NCBI GenBank assembly: GCA_963680875.1 | Contig: OY804588.1 | Span: 56,804,369 to 56,868,368 of the forward strand | Origin: Bathymodiolus brooksi | Taxonomy: Eukaryota; Mollusca; Bivalvia; Mytilida; Modiolidae | Length of the DNA: 64,000 nucleotides | Direction of reading: 5' to 3' | Shown: positions 11,027 through 19,782 of the stretch, in pieces | Layout: every line of letters starts with the position of its first letter | How positions within the stretch are numbered: position 1 is the first letter of the stretch | The notes under the pieces: generated by a model | Database searches by the model: none | Told to the model about the DNA's origin: nothing | Seen by the model: only the letters and a program-made list of their open reading frames with translations | Translations under genes and position numbers: made by a program

Positions 11027-12276
11027 TGTTGCCGTTTAGCCCCCTTAAGCCGAATTTAGAAGGCTGAAACAGGAACAATAATTTGCATGGATCCTTTGAA
11101 GTGGCTATAGGTTGATAAATAAGAATATAAGTCAGGATAAGTTGAATTCTACTTTATGTAGATATATATTAGATAGTAATATACTATATAATTATTACAC
11201 ATTAATATTTGTTGAACCAATAAGTACTGTAATCCCTCTAAACATATGAAGGCTGATTTGTACAAAATTGGATGAAGGCTGATTTCAGCCTTCAGCCTTT
11301 AGAAATATTGATTAAGTAATTTAAGCACAAAGTTTAATTCTACTTTATGTATATATATTAGATAGTAATATACTATACTTATTGCACATTAATATTTGTT
11401 GAACAAATAAGTACTGTAATCCCTCTAAACATATGAAGGCTGATTTGTACAAATTTGGATGAAGGCTGATTTGTACAAATTTGGATGAAGGCTGATTTGT
11501 ACAAAATTGGATGAAGGCTGATTTCAGCCTTCACTGGCTTCAGCCTTTAAAAATATTTATTAAGTAATTTAAACACAAAGTTTCTTAAACTTTGCAAAAA
11601 TATGACTTTCCGTCAAACTTCACTATAGCTTTACTATATATATGCAAAATAGAGCTTAAATAGGTTTTCAGGTCGAAGGCTGATTATTAGCGAATCAGGA
11701 AGGCTGACCTCAAGAGCAGATAATCAAGCACATGGCTAATTTAAATATCGGCATCAATTTCGCCGGTTTAAACAATTACCATTCCCAACTGGTTTCTCAT
11801 TTTCTCAACTCCTCTATGAGCCATGTTTATGAAGGCTGACGAAGGCTGATTTATATTGCTTTGCTAAGAAATTAACGTCTGCTCTTGAACAGCAATGAGA
11901 AAAGATTCTGCCGAAGGCTGATCTAGACCCCTATTTATTGGTCCCACCCCCTGGTCTTAGCCAATCAAACGTCTGCTCTATAAAATAACGTCTCGCGAGA
12001 ATTCCCGCCAATACACAAATACGTTAAATTATTAATGGCTGACGTAGTAAACAACAAAGTATCTAACCGGAATGTGAGGGATTAGAGATGAATAAATGCA
12101 TTATACAGTTAGCAATTAAGTAATAAATACACATAATTAAATAAACAAACCTCAAATATTCACGATAACTGTCAACCAGTGGTCAAATGGTTCTGCTTGC
12201 ACAAAACACGTGAAAATTCCCGAAGTATTTCAAAAAGTAAACAAACGCGATTACGAGTAACCGCAAACTCGTAACA
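11027..12276 (-). repeat. 3' LTR
   Basis: 1,250 bp, starting tgttgccgtttagccccctt and ending ctcgtaaca on the plus strand. It contains a tandem duplication of about 185 bp (about 11140-11330 and 11333-11585) and roughly a dozen copies of gaaggctga. It matches the other LTR apart from about three substitutions that I could find (near 11345, 11519 and 11924). Confidence 0.95.
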
Positions 12277-12278
12277 TA

Positions 12279-12292
12279 GCCCCCCTTCCCAT
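12279..12292 (-). promoter_or_regulatory. Polypurine tract
   Basis: The minus strand reads tatgggaaggggggcta immediately before the 3' LTR. A purine-rich run there is the standard plus-strand DNA primer of LTR retrotransposons. Confidence 0.85.
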
Positions 12293-12771
12293 AAGCATTT
12301 GTCCCCGAATGCTCATATAGCATATTTGCTAATGAAATACAATAAAAACGTGATAAAGTTGACAGTTAACTTTAAACATTTTACCATTAAAATATAACAT
12401 TTTAAAATAACTTCCTATCTAGAGGAAAATATTCAAATTGAATTTAAAATTCAATCTTAAACTGTAACACATATAAATATTAGATTCAATAATACACAAT
12501 ATAACACAACCAGCTACTATATGGGATAAACAACTAAATATAGAACAGTAAAACCTGAGAAAAGAAAAGAGAACTTTTATCAGCCTTAAATTAAAGACAT
12601 CATAAGCTTTTCCAAGGTAATACTGTGCTTTGTAGCATACAATTTCAACAAATTCATCATAATAGCAATCCAAGAATGACATGTAAAATCTCCTCCCCCC
12701 CCCCCCCCCCCAATATTACTTAAGCTAAAACACCATTAATGTCCATGAACAATATACTACCCCCCAAAGTT

Positions 12772-14013
12772 CTATAAAAGAAAATGTCCATGCTGTAAGT
12801 CTAAAATTCGGCGTTGTATGTTAAGTTCCAAATGTTTAAGTTCATAAAAGGCGGCTTCTACTTGTAATTCTTTTAACTGACGCAAGTCTCTAGGTAACAT
12901 ATCACTATGGTATCTTCCACCCATCCTTAAATAATTTAAAATAACTGGAAAATGTTTTGGGTCGCGGTCAATAAAATAAGTTGATCTACCTTCCACTAAG
13001 TATGGTTTGACGGTTGAATTTGTGTTTATAAGTTCGAATAAAACGGAATCTGGCACATTGTTAATTGTGTTGGCACAGGTTTCAAATTTCACCCCCCCCC
13101 CCCCCCCCCCAATGTTAAACATGAATCTGGTTTTCTGTCCTTTGTCTATTTGCCCTAGTTTCAAGATTCTAGTTGGTGTTGCTGTGTAGATATGTTCTGT
13201 TTTACTGCTGCTTATTTCCGTAATGTCAACTACTTCTGTTACTTTCATCCTATCCTCATTTGTATCATTGTCTTTTTTTCCACTATTATCTTGTAAACCA
13301 TTCATATCATCATCATCATCATCATCATCACTGAATTCTCCTTCTTCCATTATTGATATCTCTCCTTTTTCCGACGACGTTGATGATGCTTCACTATCGA
13401 CCATTAATTTCTTTTCTTCTCTCTGACTCTGGTACAGACTATCACCAGCTGGACCCACAGTCTTACTGGGCTCTTCATGAGCCTTACCAGCAGCAGCTGG
13501 AATTTTGACTGGTGTTACCGGTAGTATTTTGACTGGTGTTATCTGTGTCGGCCTACGGAATTCTTCTTTCTTCTCCTGGTCACGGCACCAACTCTTCTCT
13601 CCAAAGTTCATCTTCATTGGTCTGTATACATTTTCTAATACTGCTCTTTTCTTTGGACTCATTTTTACATTTTTGAAGACCTTCCCTTTTATGTGTGACC
13701 TACTTCTTTGGTCATTTGTTAAACTCATTTTTTCTCCACATGACATTCTAACGAGAATGACCTTGTCACCTCTATTTCTTTGAAATCCTTCATATGCCTC
13801 CTTCTCCTCCCTAGTGCAGGTCATGGTCGTCCTATTGATTAGTTCTAGTTCTCCTTGACAGTTTTTGTGTCGAGGCAACTGACGAGCGAATACTATTCGG
13901 CACTCCTGACACCGCCATCCATAGCCAGAGTGTTTTTCAGTCATGTGCCTCTTACACATTATGGACTGATCGAAATTATAATCCTCACATATTCCACATC
14001 TATATACTGTAAC
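12772..14013 (-). CDS. Extra gene: zinc-finger plus KCTD/T1-type BTB protein
   Basis: An open frame of about 413 codons between integrase and the 3' LTR, where env-like genes sit. Numbering starts at a TTG at 14025. Two zinc fingers are visible: C10-x2-C13...H27-x4-H32 and C39-x2-C42...H53-x2-C56. A basic region, a Pro-rich segment (TPVKILPVTPVKIP) and an acidic region with eight Asp follow. Residues about 301-400 match the potassium-channel-tetramerisation (KCTD) BTB fold: FNIGG...VKFET, PDSVLFELI, TYFIDRDPKHFPVILNYLR, LPRDLRQLKELQVEAAFYEL. This fold mediates oligomerisation and, in KCTD proteins, cullin-3 binding. No ATG precedes the zinc fingers (first is Met23), but the frame opens at a splice acceptor. 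A 19-G run adds about four glycines to the GG motif. There is no signal peptide or membrane segment, so it is not an envelope protein. Function is inferred only. Confidence 0.85.
   Translation of the reverse strand, partial: VTVYRCGICEDYNFDQSIMCKRHMTEKHSGYGWRCQECRIVFARQLPRHKNCQGELELINRTTMTCTREEKEAYEGFQRNRGDKVILVRMSCGEKMSLTNDQRSRSHIKGKVFKNVKMSPKKRAVLENVYRPMKMNFGEKSWCRDQEKKEEFRRPTQITPVKILPVTPVKIPAAAGKAHEEPSKTVGPAGDSLYQSQREEKKLMVDSEASSTSSEKGEISIMEEGEFSDDDDDDDDMNGLQDNSGKKDNDTNEDRMKVTEVVDITEISSSKTEHIYTATPTRILKLGQIDKGQKTRFMFNIGGGGGGVKFETCANTINNVPDSVLFELINTNSTVKPYLVEGRSTYFIDRDPKHFPVILNYLRMGGRYHSDMLPRDLRQLKELQVEAAFYELKHLELNIQRRILDLQHGHFLL
13092..13110 (+). repeat. C19 homopolymer inside the KCTD domain
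   Basis: Nineteen C on the plus strand encode six glycines where family members usually have GG before V-K/R-F. A length change that is not a multiple of three would close the frame, so this position is both biologically fragile and prone to assembly error. A second C run (about 12694-12711) lies in the 3' untranslated part. Confidence 0.85.
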
Positions 14014-14035
14014 CTGTAATGACAATATATGAAAT
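14013..14035 (-). promoter_or_regulatory. Candidate splice acceptor for the ZnF-KCTD gene
   Basis: The minus strand reads tttcatatattgtcattacag then GTTACAG, a pyrimidine-rich tract followed by CAG. In-frame translation directly upstream meets a TAA within a few codons, and no ATG precedes the zinc fingers. Splicing from a donor in the 5' leader or gag start is therefore the simplest way to express the frame. The donor was not identified. Confidence 0.6.
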
Positions 14036-14156
14036 ATTTTTAGGATTTATAATTTCATATATATCTTATTTATTTCTATCTTAATATTGGACTGGATAGA
14101 CTTTCTCTGATACCAAGATATTCCATTCTCTTGGTATCCTGTTTCATTTATTAATC

Positions 14157-15302
14157 CTATTCCCACAGTGGAGGATTTTCACCTTTGTAGGGTTTTAACC
14201 TATCTTGGTGTACTACCTTTGGTTTATACTTTGGTCCTTTCCTAATACGATAAATAACATCATTTATTTTATCTATCACTATGTATGGACCTTCCCAATT
14301 TCTTTGTAACTTTGGACATAGTCCCTTTGTTCTGTGTGGATTATGTAACCACACAGCTGATCCTTCTACAATATTTTGCATTTTAGATGCAATATCATAT
14401 TTCTTTTTCATGTTGTCACTTGACAATTGCAACTTCTTTCTTGCAAAGACATGAATTTTCTCTAATTTATCAGATAAATTATTTGCATAATCAGATATCA
14501 TTCCTGAATTGGAATCATTCCCAGATAATCTACCCAACAACAAATCTACAGGCAAATTTAATTCTCTTCCAAACATCATAGAATTGGGCGAAGTCCCTAT
14601 GCTTTCATGTTCTGATGACCTATAGGCCAACATCAATAAATAGACATATTCATCCCAATCTCTTTGATTTTCTCTGACAAAAGCTGATAACATAGTTTCT
14701 AATGTGGAATTAAATTTTTCAATCATGCCATCAGATTGTGGCCTTGAAGGAGTTGTTCTTGTTTTGTGTATACCCAAAATTATACACATTTCTTTAAATA
14801 CTTTTGATTCAAAATTTGACCCTTGGTCAGAGTGAATTTGTAAGGGGACACCAAAAATAGAAACTATTCTTTCTACAAATTTATCCGCTACAGTCTTAGC
14901 TTCAGCATCAGGTATTGGAATTGCTTCCATCCACTTTGTGAAATAGTCCCCAACCACCATTATGTATATATTACCGTTATCTGTCCGAGGAAGAGGTCCC
15001 AATATATCAATTGCCATTCTCTCCCAAGGAGCACCCACCAGGTATTTACACATAGGGGCTTTTGGTTTTCGATGTGGTGCCTTTTTCATAGCACAAGTAT
15101 CACATTTTGAACACCAATTCTTTACATCATTTCTAATTTGATACCAGAAGTATCTCTTTTTGATCTTGTATAAAGTTTTTCTGACTCCCAAATGACCTCC
15201 TGTCAGTGTGTTATGAACTTGGTTTAACACAAAACCGTTCAAGCTTTTGGGAATAACTAGATGTAAATCATAATTTTTACCATCATTACTTTCCCATATT
15301 CT
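14157..15302 (-). pseudogene. pol: Pol part 4: integrase with GPY/F domain
   Basis: The integrase inserts the cDNA copy into the host genome. Its N-terminal HHCC zinc domain is visible (HNTLTGGHLG and CSKCDTC). The catalytic core has D in MAIDILGPLP, D in IHSDQGSNF and E in MIEKFNSTL. The C-terminal GPY/F module is WEGPYIVIDKINDVIYRI, then VVHQDRLKPY. The frame is continuous from just after the TAG at 15303 to its natural stop near 14157. The catalytic triad is intact, but translation would need to pass three upstream lesions. Confidence 0.9.
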
Positions 15303-15305
15303 ATA

Positions 15306-16328
15306 CTATATTTCATCTTTGATAATGAAGGAATTTAATCTGGACCAATAAAATTTTATCTCAGGACTCGTATGAGAAATATCTGACCAAGTTGGCTTTT
15401 TATTATTACTTTTCCAAAGAAAGATCTGACTTAATATTTCATCATTTTGCTGTAAGGTCTTTATATTGTCCTTATCCTGCATTGTTTCATCATAGCTCTT
15501 TGCTCGGGTGCTTACTCTTACATGTTCCAGTAATTTAGGAAGTACGACACTTTTGCCCTCAGTTTCCAGATTACAAGGAATATCATGTTTCCCTGAGTAA
15601 GATTTTCTTATACCTATGTTCTGTTTTAAACCTTTTCTGATATTTTCGCCCTTTTGAGAACTCCCTTTAATACTTCTTTCATGTTGAACTTCTTGAACTA
15701 ATTGGCAAGAATCACATATCAAACATGGTATGCATTTTGAGTTGTTCTCATTATTTGGACCAATATCATTTTGACCAAAACATACTTGAACTGTATTTAT
15801 TTCTAGATCATTGGAATCATCCACTGACTTATCTAAACAATTTAAACAATTCTCCTCAGGAGATTTGTTTGGATCAATCCTTATATTTTCAGCTGATACC
15901 TTGGTTTCAGATAATTGATTATCATAGTTTCTCTCTGCTCTTAAGCAATAGGGACAACAAGTTTCTTGACATGGGCGCCTGCTTAAAGCATCTGCATTAT
16001 TATGAGATCGCCCAGCCCTATGTTCTATCCTAAAATCATAGGATGCTAAAACTTCAAACCAACGGGCTAATTGTCCCTCTGGGTTCTTAAAATTGAAAAG
16101 CCAGCTAAGTGCTCCATGATCACTTCTAACTTTAAATTTTCTTCCATATAAATAATGATGAAAGTTTTTAATAGATGCCACTACTGCAAGAAGTTCCCTT
16201 CTTGTAACACAATATTTCCTCTCTGCTTTGTTAAAAGATTTGCTGTAATAGCTGATAACTTTTTCTTGCCCGTCTTGAACTTGGGACAATACAGAACCCA
16301 TTCCCACATTACTAGCATCTGTGTCCAA
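15306..16328 (-). pseudogene. pol: Pol part 3: RNase H and linker
   Basis: 340 codons. The Ty3/gypsy RNase H domain has its acidic residues in DTDAS, RRELLAVV and SDHGALSWL, with the closing motif RSHNNADALSRR. A cysteine-rich tail (CCPYCLRAE) and a long polar linker toward integrase follow. The true domain starts a little upstream of the first ATG. The fragment ends at a TAG (15303-15305) that is in frame with the integrase fragment, so it is a second nonsense lesion. Confidence 0.9.
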
Positions 16329-16372
16329 AATAAAGAAATCTTCCCTAGTTGGATATGCTAGAATAGGGGCAC

Positions 16373-16855
16373 TTATAAAGCTTGTTTTAATGCATTAAAT
16401 GACTTTTGACAATCTTCTGTCCATGTAAATTTCTGATTTTTCTCAGTAATTTTGTGTAAAGCTTTAGCTTTATCTGCATATTTGTAAATAAATTTTCTAT
16501 AGTAAGATGTTAAACCAAGAAAACTTCGAACCTCTTTTACATTTCTTGGAATAGGCCAGTCTTTTACTGCCTTTATTTTGCTAGGGTCAGTTGATACCCC
16601 CTCATCACTCACTATATGACCTAAAAATTTCACTTTTGTTTTAAAAAAATGACATTTCTTAGGACTGAGTTTTAGATGAGCTTCTTTTAATCTCTCAAAC
16701 ACCTCTCTTAAATTAGCTAAGTGGTTTTCAAAAGTTCTTGAAAATATAATAATATCATCAAGATAAACTAAGCAAGTTTTCCATGTTAGCCCAGAGAGCA
16801 CCCTTTCCATCAATCTCTCAAATACTGGGGCACTGTTGCTTAATCCCATAGGCAT
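16373..16855 (-). pseudogene. pol: Pol part 2: reverse transcriptase core
   Basis: 160 codons in the same frame as the previous fragment. They begin at MPMGLSNSAPVFERLM and carry the catalytic motif YLDD (residues 31-34), then the thumb/connection block FLGLTSYYRKFI. The frame ends early at about 16373, where a single base appears to be missing. The downstream connection and RNase H sequence is in a different frame. All RT catalytic residues that fall in this fragment are present. Confidence 0.9.
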
Positions 16856-16864
16856 TCGCTTAAA

Positions 16865-18202
16865 TTACCAAAGTCCTCCCCCTGGGAAGGAAAAAGCAGT
16901 TTTATGTCTATCTTTCTCAGCCACAGGAATTTGATAGTATCCTGACTTTAAATCAGCTGTTGAAAAATATTTTGCACCAGATAGTGCATCTATTGTATCA
17001 TCGATTCTTGGGAGTGGATGTGAATCTTTGACTGTTATATCATTCACACCCCTAAAATCTATGCAAAACCTTAAACTACCATCACTTTTTCTAACCAATA
17101 CAGGATTAGAATTCCAGGGACTCATAGATTGTTCAATTACTTCTTGTTTGACCATATTCTGAATTGCTTCTTCTGCCTCTTTTATTTTAGCTAGAGGTAT
17201 TCGTCTAGGTCTTTGACGGACAGGACGGTGATCCCCCGTATTTATTGTATGTTCCACTAAATTGGTCAAGCCAATATCATCTTCTGATTTTGAGAAAATC
17301 GTTTGGAACTCTACCAAAAGATCTTTATAAGATTTTTGTTGGTTTTCGTCTAAGCAAGTTATGCCCCTTTCATAGACATTCTCAATATGTGAGGGTAATG
17401 TTGCCACCTTTTTGACATCATGTTGCACATTAGACATATTTACATCTTTATTTTCCTGAATGTCTGTTTCTTTTATCAATTCACAAGTAGCTACTATAGT
17501 ACCTTTATATATAGTACAAGGAGTGTCATTTACATTAACAATCCTAAGAGGTATTTCCTCTTTATTCAGATTTATTATAGCTCTTGCTAAAAGTAACCCA
17601 TTTTTATTTACAAATTTATCTGTGTGTTCAACTAACCCCACTAGATCTTTACTAATAAGGTCCATTAATTGGCCTTTAGCAATTATTTCAGTATTTGGAG
17701 GAACATAAGTTGTCTCCCTTATTGAAATTCTGCAACATGATTTTGCATTACTGGCATAATGAAATAAAGGAATTGACTCCCCTTTTAAGCATAAACTGTT
17801 TTCACTTAAGTGAACATCACAGTTATTAGCAGCTAAGAAATCCATCCCTAGGATGCCTTCATTACTTATATCAGCAATAAATACATTATGCTGATAAAAT
17901 TTTTTTCCTAAAGAAATTTGGACATTAATCTGTCCAATGAAAGGTGAGGTTTCACCTGTAGCAGTAACTAGGTGAACATTCACAGGATTAACCTGCGACA
18001 ATAATGAGGGTTGAATGTTTTCTATGAATTGTTTGCTCAATATTGTTACATTAGCACCTGTATCAATTAAAAATGCCAAACATTTATTTTGTAGTTTAGC
18101 TTTTGCAAAAAGTCCTTCATTATTAGCCCAAGTTTCATTAATTTTTATTGCCTGGGGCCTTCTTGAAGATGCCTGGCTCTGGCCCCCGAGCCCGACCTCC
18201 AT
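16865..18202 (-). pseudogene. pol: Pol part 1: aspartic protease and start of reverse transcriptase
   Basis: 445 codons in the -1 register relative to gag. An aspartic protease active site is visible as FLIDTGANVTIL (DTG at about residues 47-49), followed by the flap/hydrophobic motif GILGMDFL. The reverse transcriptase begins around WNSNPVLVRKSDGSLRFC and runs through the first catalytic block FSTADLKSGYYQIPVAEKD. The frame stops at a TAA (16862-16864) right after a Trp, just before the next conserved RT block, which continues in the same frame. That is a point nonsense lesion, not a natural end. Confidence 0.9.
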
Positions 18203-19677
18203 TGGTTTCCCTGGTTCATTGTATTTTGGTCATAATTCCTATTGAAATTATTATTGGTACTATTACCCCAATTTCTATTGAATTTACTATTATTTCTGGT
18301 TTGTCGATTTTGATAATGTTGATAGTTATTTGAGCTTTGTGGGTTATTTCTTTTAACCTCCCCAATATAACCTGTATTGCCCAGTCTATTTTGGACCATA
18401 TCTCTAATTTCCTTAGTGAAAGAACTCATTTCCTTCTTTAACTCCTGAAAATTATCTTTAAGGTGTTTGATATTGTCTTCTGAATTATTTATTTTGACAG
18501 GGTTTAGATCAGGGGCTTGTTCTCCCACTTTCCTAATCATTCTCCCTTTTTGTCTATCAGCGAGTTTCAAAGTCTCAAGTCTGACTGCCAAAGTTTCAGC
18601 TTCATTGATGTTTTTAGGGTTAACTTCTCTTAGACGAAGTCTTATATCCCCATCTGGTATAGCATCAATGAAATGTTCTAATGAAAGAACACTAATTAGG
18701 GTAGAATGAGCAATAGGATATGCCAGCCTTGTTAGTTTCTTAATACTTTGCGCTAATTCAGGCAAAGTCTCATCTTTCCCTCTTATTCTAGTTTGTAGTT
18801 TTGCTCTATATAATTCAGACCTTTCTGCCGAACCATATCTATTGTTTAATACCTTAACTAAACTATCATAATCCCTTCTTTGACCCCTGTCTAGTTCATT
18901 AAGTAGAGCTCTTGCTCCCCCTTTTAAACTACCTGCCAAATACAAGGACTTTGTAATATAGTCCCAGTTATTAATTTCTGCTAAAATTTCAAATTGAGCT
19001 AAATACTCATTTAAGTCATCATCCCCATCATATAATTGAGGCTTCATACTAATATTTCTATTATTTTTGCAATTAACCACTGGTGGTGAATCTCTTGGTA
19101 CCAGATGTCTATCCAAGTCTATAGAATTATGATTAACATTTTCAGTACTTTTTGTGTTGGTATTGAAATGTGTTTGTTCAAGTAATGTATTTGACTTGAA
19201 TTTATTGTCTATATCCTGAGTGTGAGAAAGTTCATCAGATACTACTTTCTTTTCTTCCTTTGATCTTTTTAAAGCATCAGACGCCTCTTTAATTGTAACT
19301 TTATTCCGTTCAATTATTTGATCTATTGCATTTATACGACCCTTTATATCTACTATATCTGTATTGACCTTATTGGTCAAATGCTCAAACTTTGATGCAA
19401 ATTCTTGTCTGCATTGTGTGAAATCATTACATATGTCTTCCCAAGCATCTTTGAAAATTCCTTTCAATTCATTTACTTCATCAAAAATATTATCTAGCTG
19501 TATATTTCTGCTTTTTATCTGCTCTTTGGGGTCAGACATCCTGGTATTTCTATTTTCACCATTTAATTCAATAAAAGAATCATTTAATGGTAAAGTATTA
19601 TCTTGGTCCCCTTCTATATCTCTAGAGGGTGTAGTATTTATGATTACTTCATGGGAATCATCCATATTTATTTTCAA
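18145..19677 (-). CDS. gag: Gag polyprotein of the Ty3/gypsy element
   Basis: An intact frame of 510 codons that would form the intracellular virus-like particle. The N-terminal ~200 residues are charged, with a predicted coiled-coil stretch (about 60-150). Residues about 213-375 match the retrotransposon gag (capsid) pattern, with YDGDDDLNEYLAQFE, a tryptophan, and LKGGARALLNEL. The C-terminus is rich in Asn, Arg and Gln (nucleocapsid-like) but has no CCHC zinc knuckle. The ATG lies about 105 bases after the 5' LTR. The frame overlaps the start of pol by 58 bases in the -1 register, so pol would need a -1 frameshift. I did not find a textbook slippery heptamer in the overlap. The frame is open although pol is broken. 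Confidence 0.9.
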   Translation of the reverse strand: MKINMDDSHEVIINTTPSRDIEGDQDNTLPLNDSFIELNGENRNTRMSDPKEQIKSRNIQLDNIFDEVNELKGIFKDAWEDICNDFTQCRQEFASKFEHLTNKVNTDIVDIKGRINAIDQIIERNKVTIKEASDALKRSKEEKKVVSDELSHTQDIDNKFKSNTLLEQTHFNTNTKSTENVNHNSIDLDRHLVPRDSPPVVNCKNNRNISMKPQLYDGDDDLNEYLAQFEILAEINNWDYITKSLYLAGSLKGGARALLNELDRGQRRDYDSLVKVLNNRYGSAERSELYRAKLQTRIRGKDETLPELAQSIKKLTRLAYPIAHSTLISVLSLEHFIDAIPDGDIRLRLREVNPKNINEAETLAVRLETLKLADRQKGRMIRKVGEQAPDLNPVKINNSEDNIKHLKDNFQELKKEMSSFTKEIRDMVQNRLGNTGYIGEVKRNNPQSSNNYQHYQNRQTRNNSKFNRNWGNSTNNNFNRNYDQNTMNQGNQWRSGSGARARHLQEGPRQ

Positions 19678-19761
19678 TTTTCAAATGAAAATTTTAAGAT
19701 TTTTATTATTATTTTTTTTTCTCTCAACCACCAACTTCAAATTATCTTTATTTTTTAAAAA

Positions 19762-19781
19762 GAATCCCACTTCTGACACCA
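19762..19781 (-). promoter_or_regulatory. Primer-binding site, tRNA-Leu
   Basis: The plus strand reads GAATCCCACTTCTGACACCA. This is the 3' end of an animal tRNA-Leu, from the T-arm region through the CCA tail, over all 20 bases. The minus-strand RNA is therefore complementary to that tRNA and would prime minus-strand DNA synthesis. It lies one base inside the 5' LTR, as expected. Confidence 0.9.
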
Positions 19782-19782
19782 A

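Noticed and set aside
10361..11078. Overlapping 190-220 codon ORFs on both strands (14-residue repeats such as NNPETRNQKSQSI)
   Set aside because: They exist because the 42-bp minisatellite unit is a multiple of three. Open frames occur in several registers on both strands, so none is evidence of a gene.
12419..12682. 87-codon ORF between the extra gene and the 3' LTR
   Set aside because: No domain, AT-rich, and situated in the presumed 3' untranslated part of the retrotransposon.
12772..14013. Extra retrotransposon gene as an envelope protein
   Set aside because: There is no signal peptide, transmembrane segment, or furin or fusion-like motif. The visible domains are zinc fingers and a KCTD-type BTB.
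18145..18202. Classical -1 slippery heptamer at the gag-pol overlap
   Set aside because: The overlap is in the -1 register, but I could not find an X XXY YYZ heptamer in the gag frame, so no specific site is claimed.
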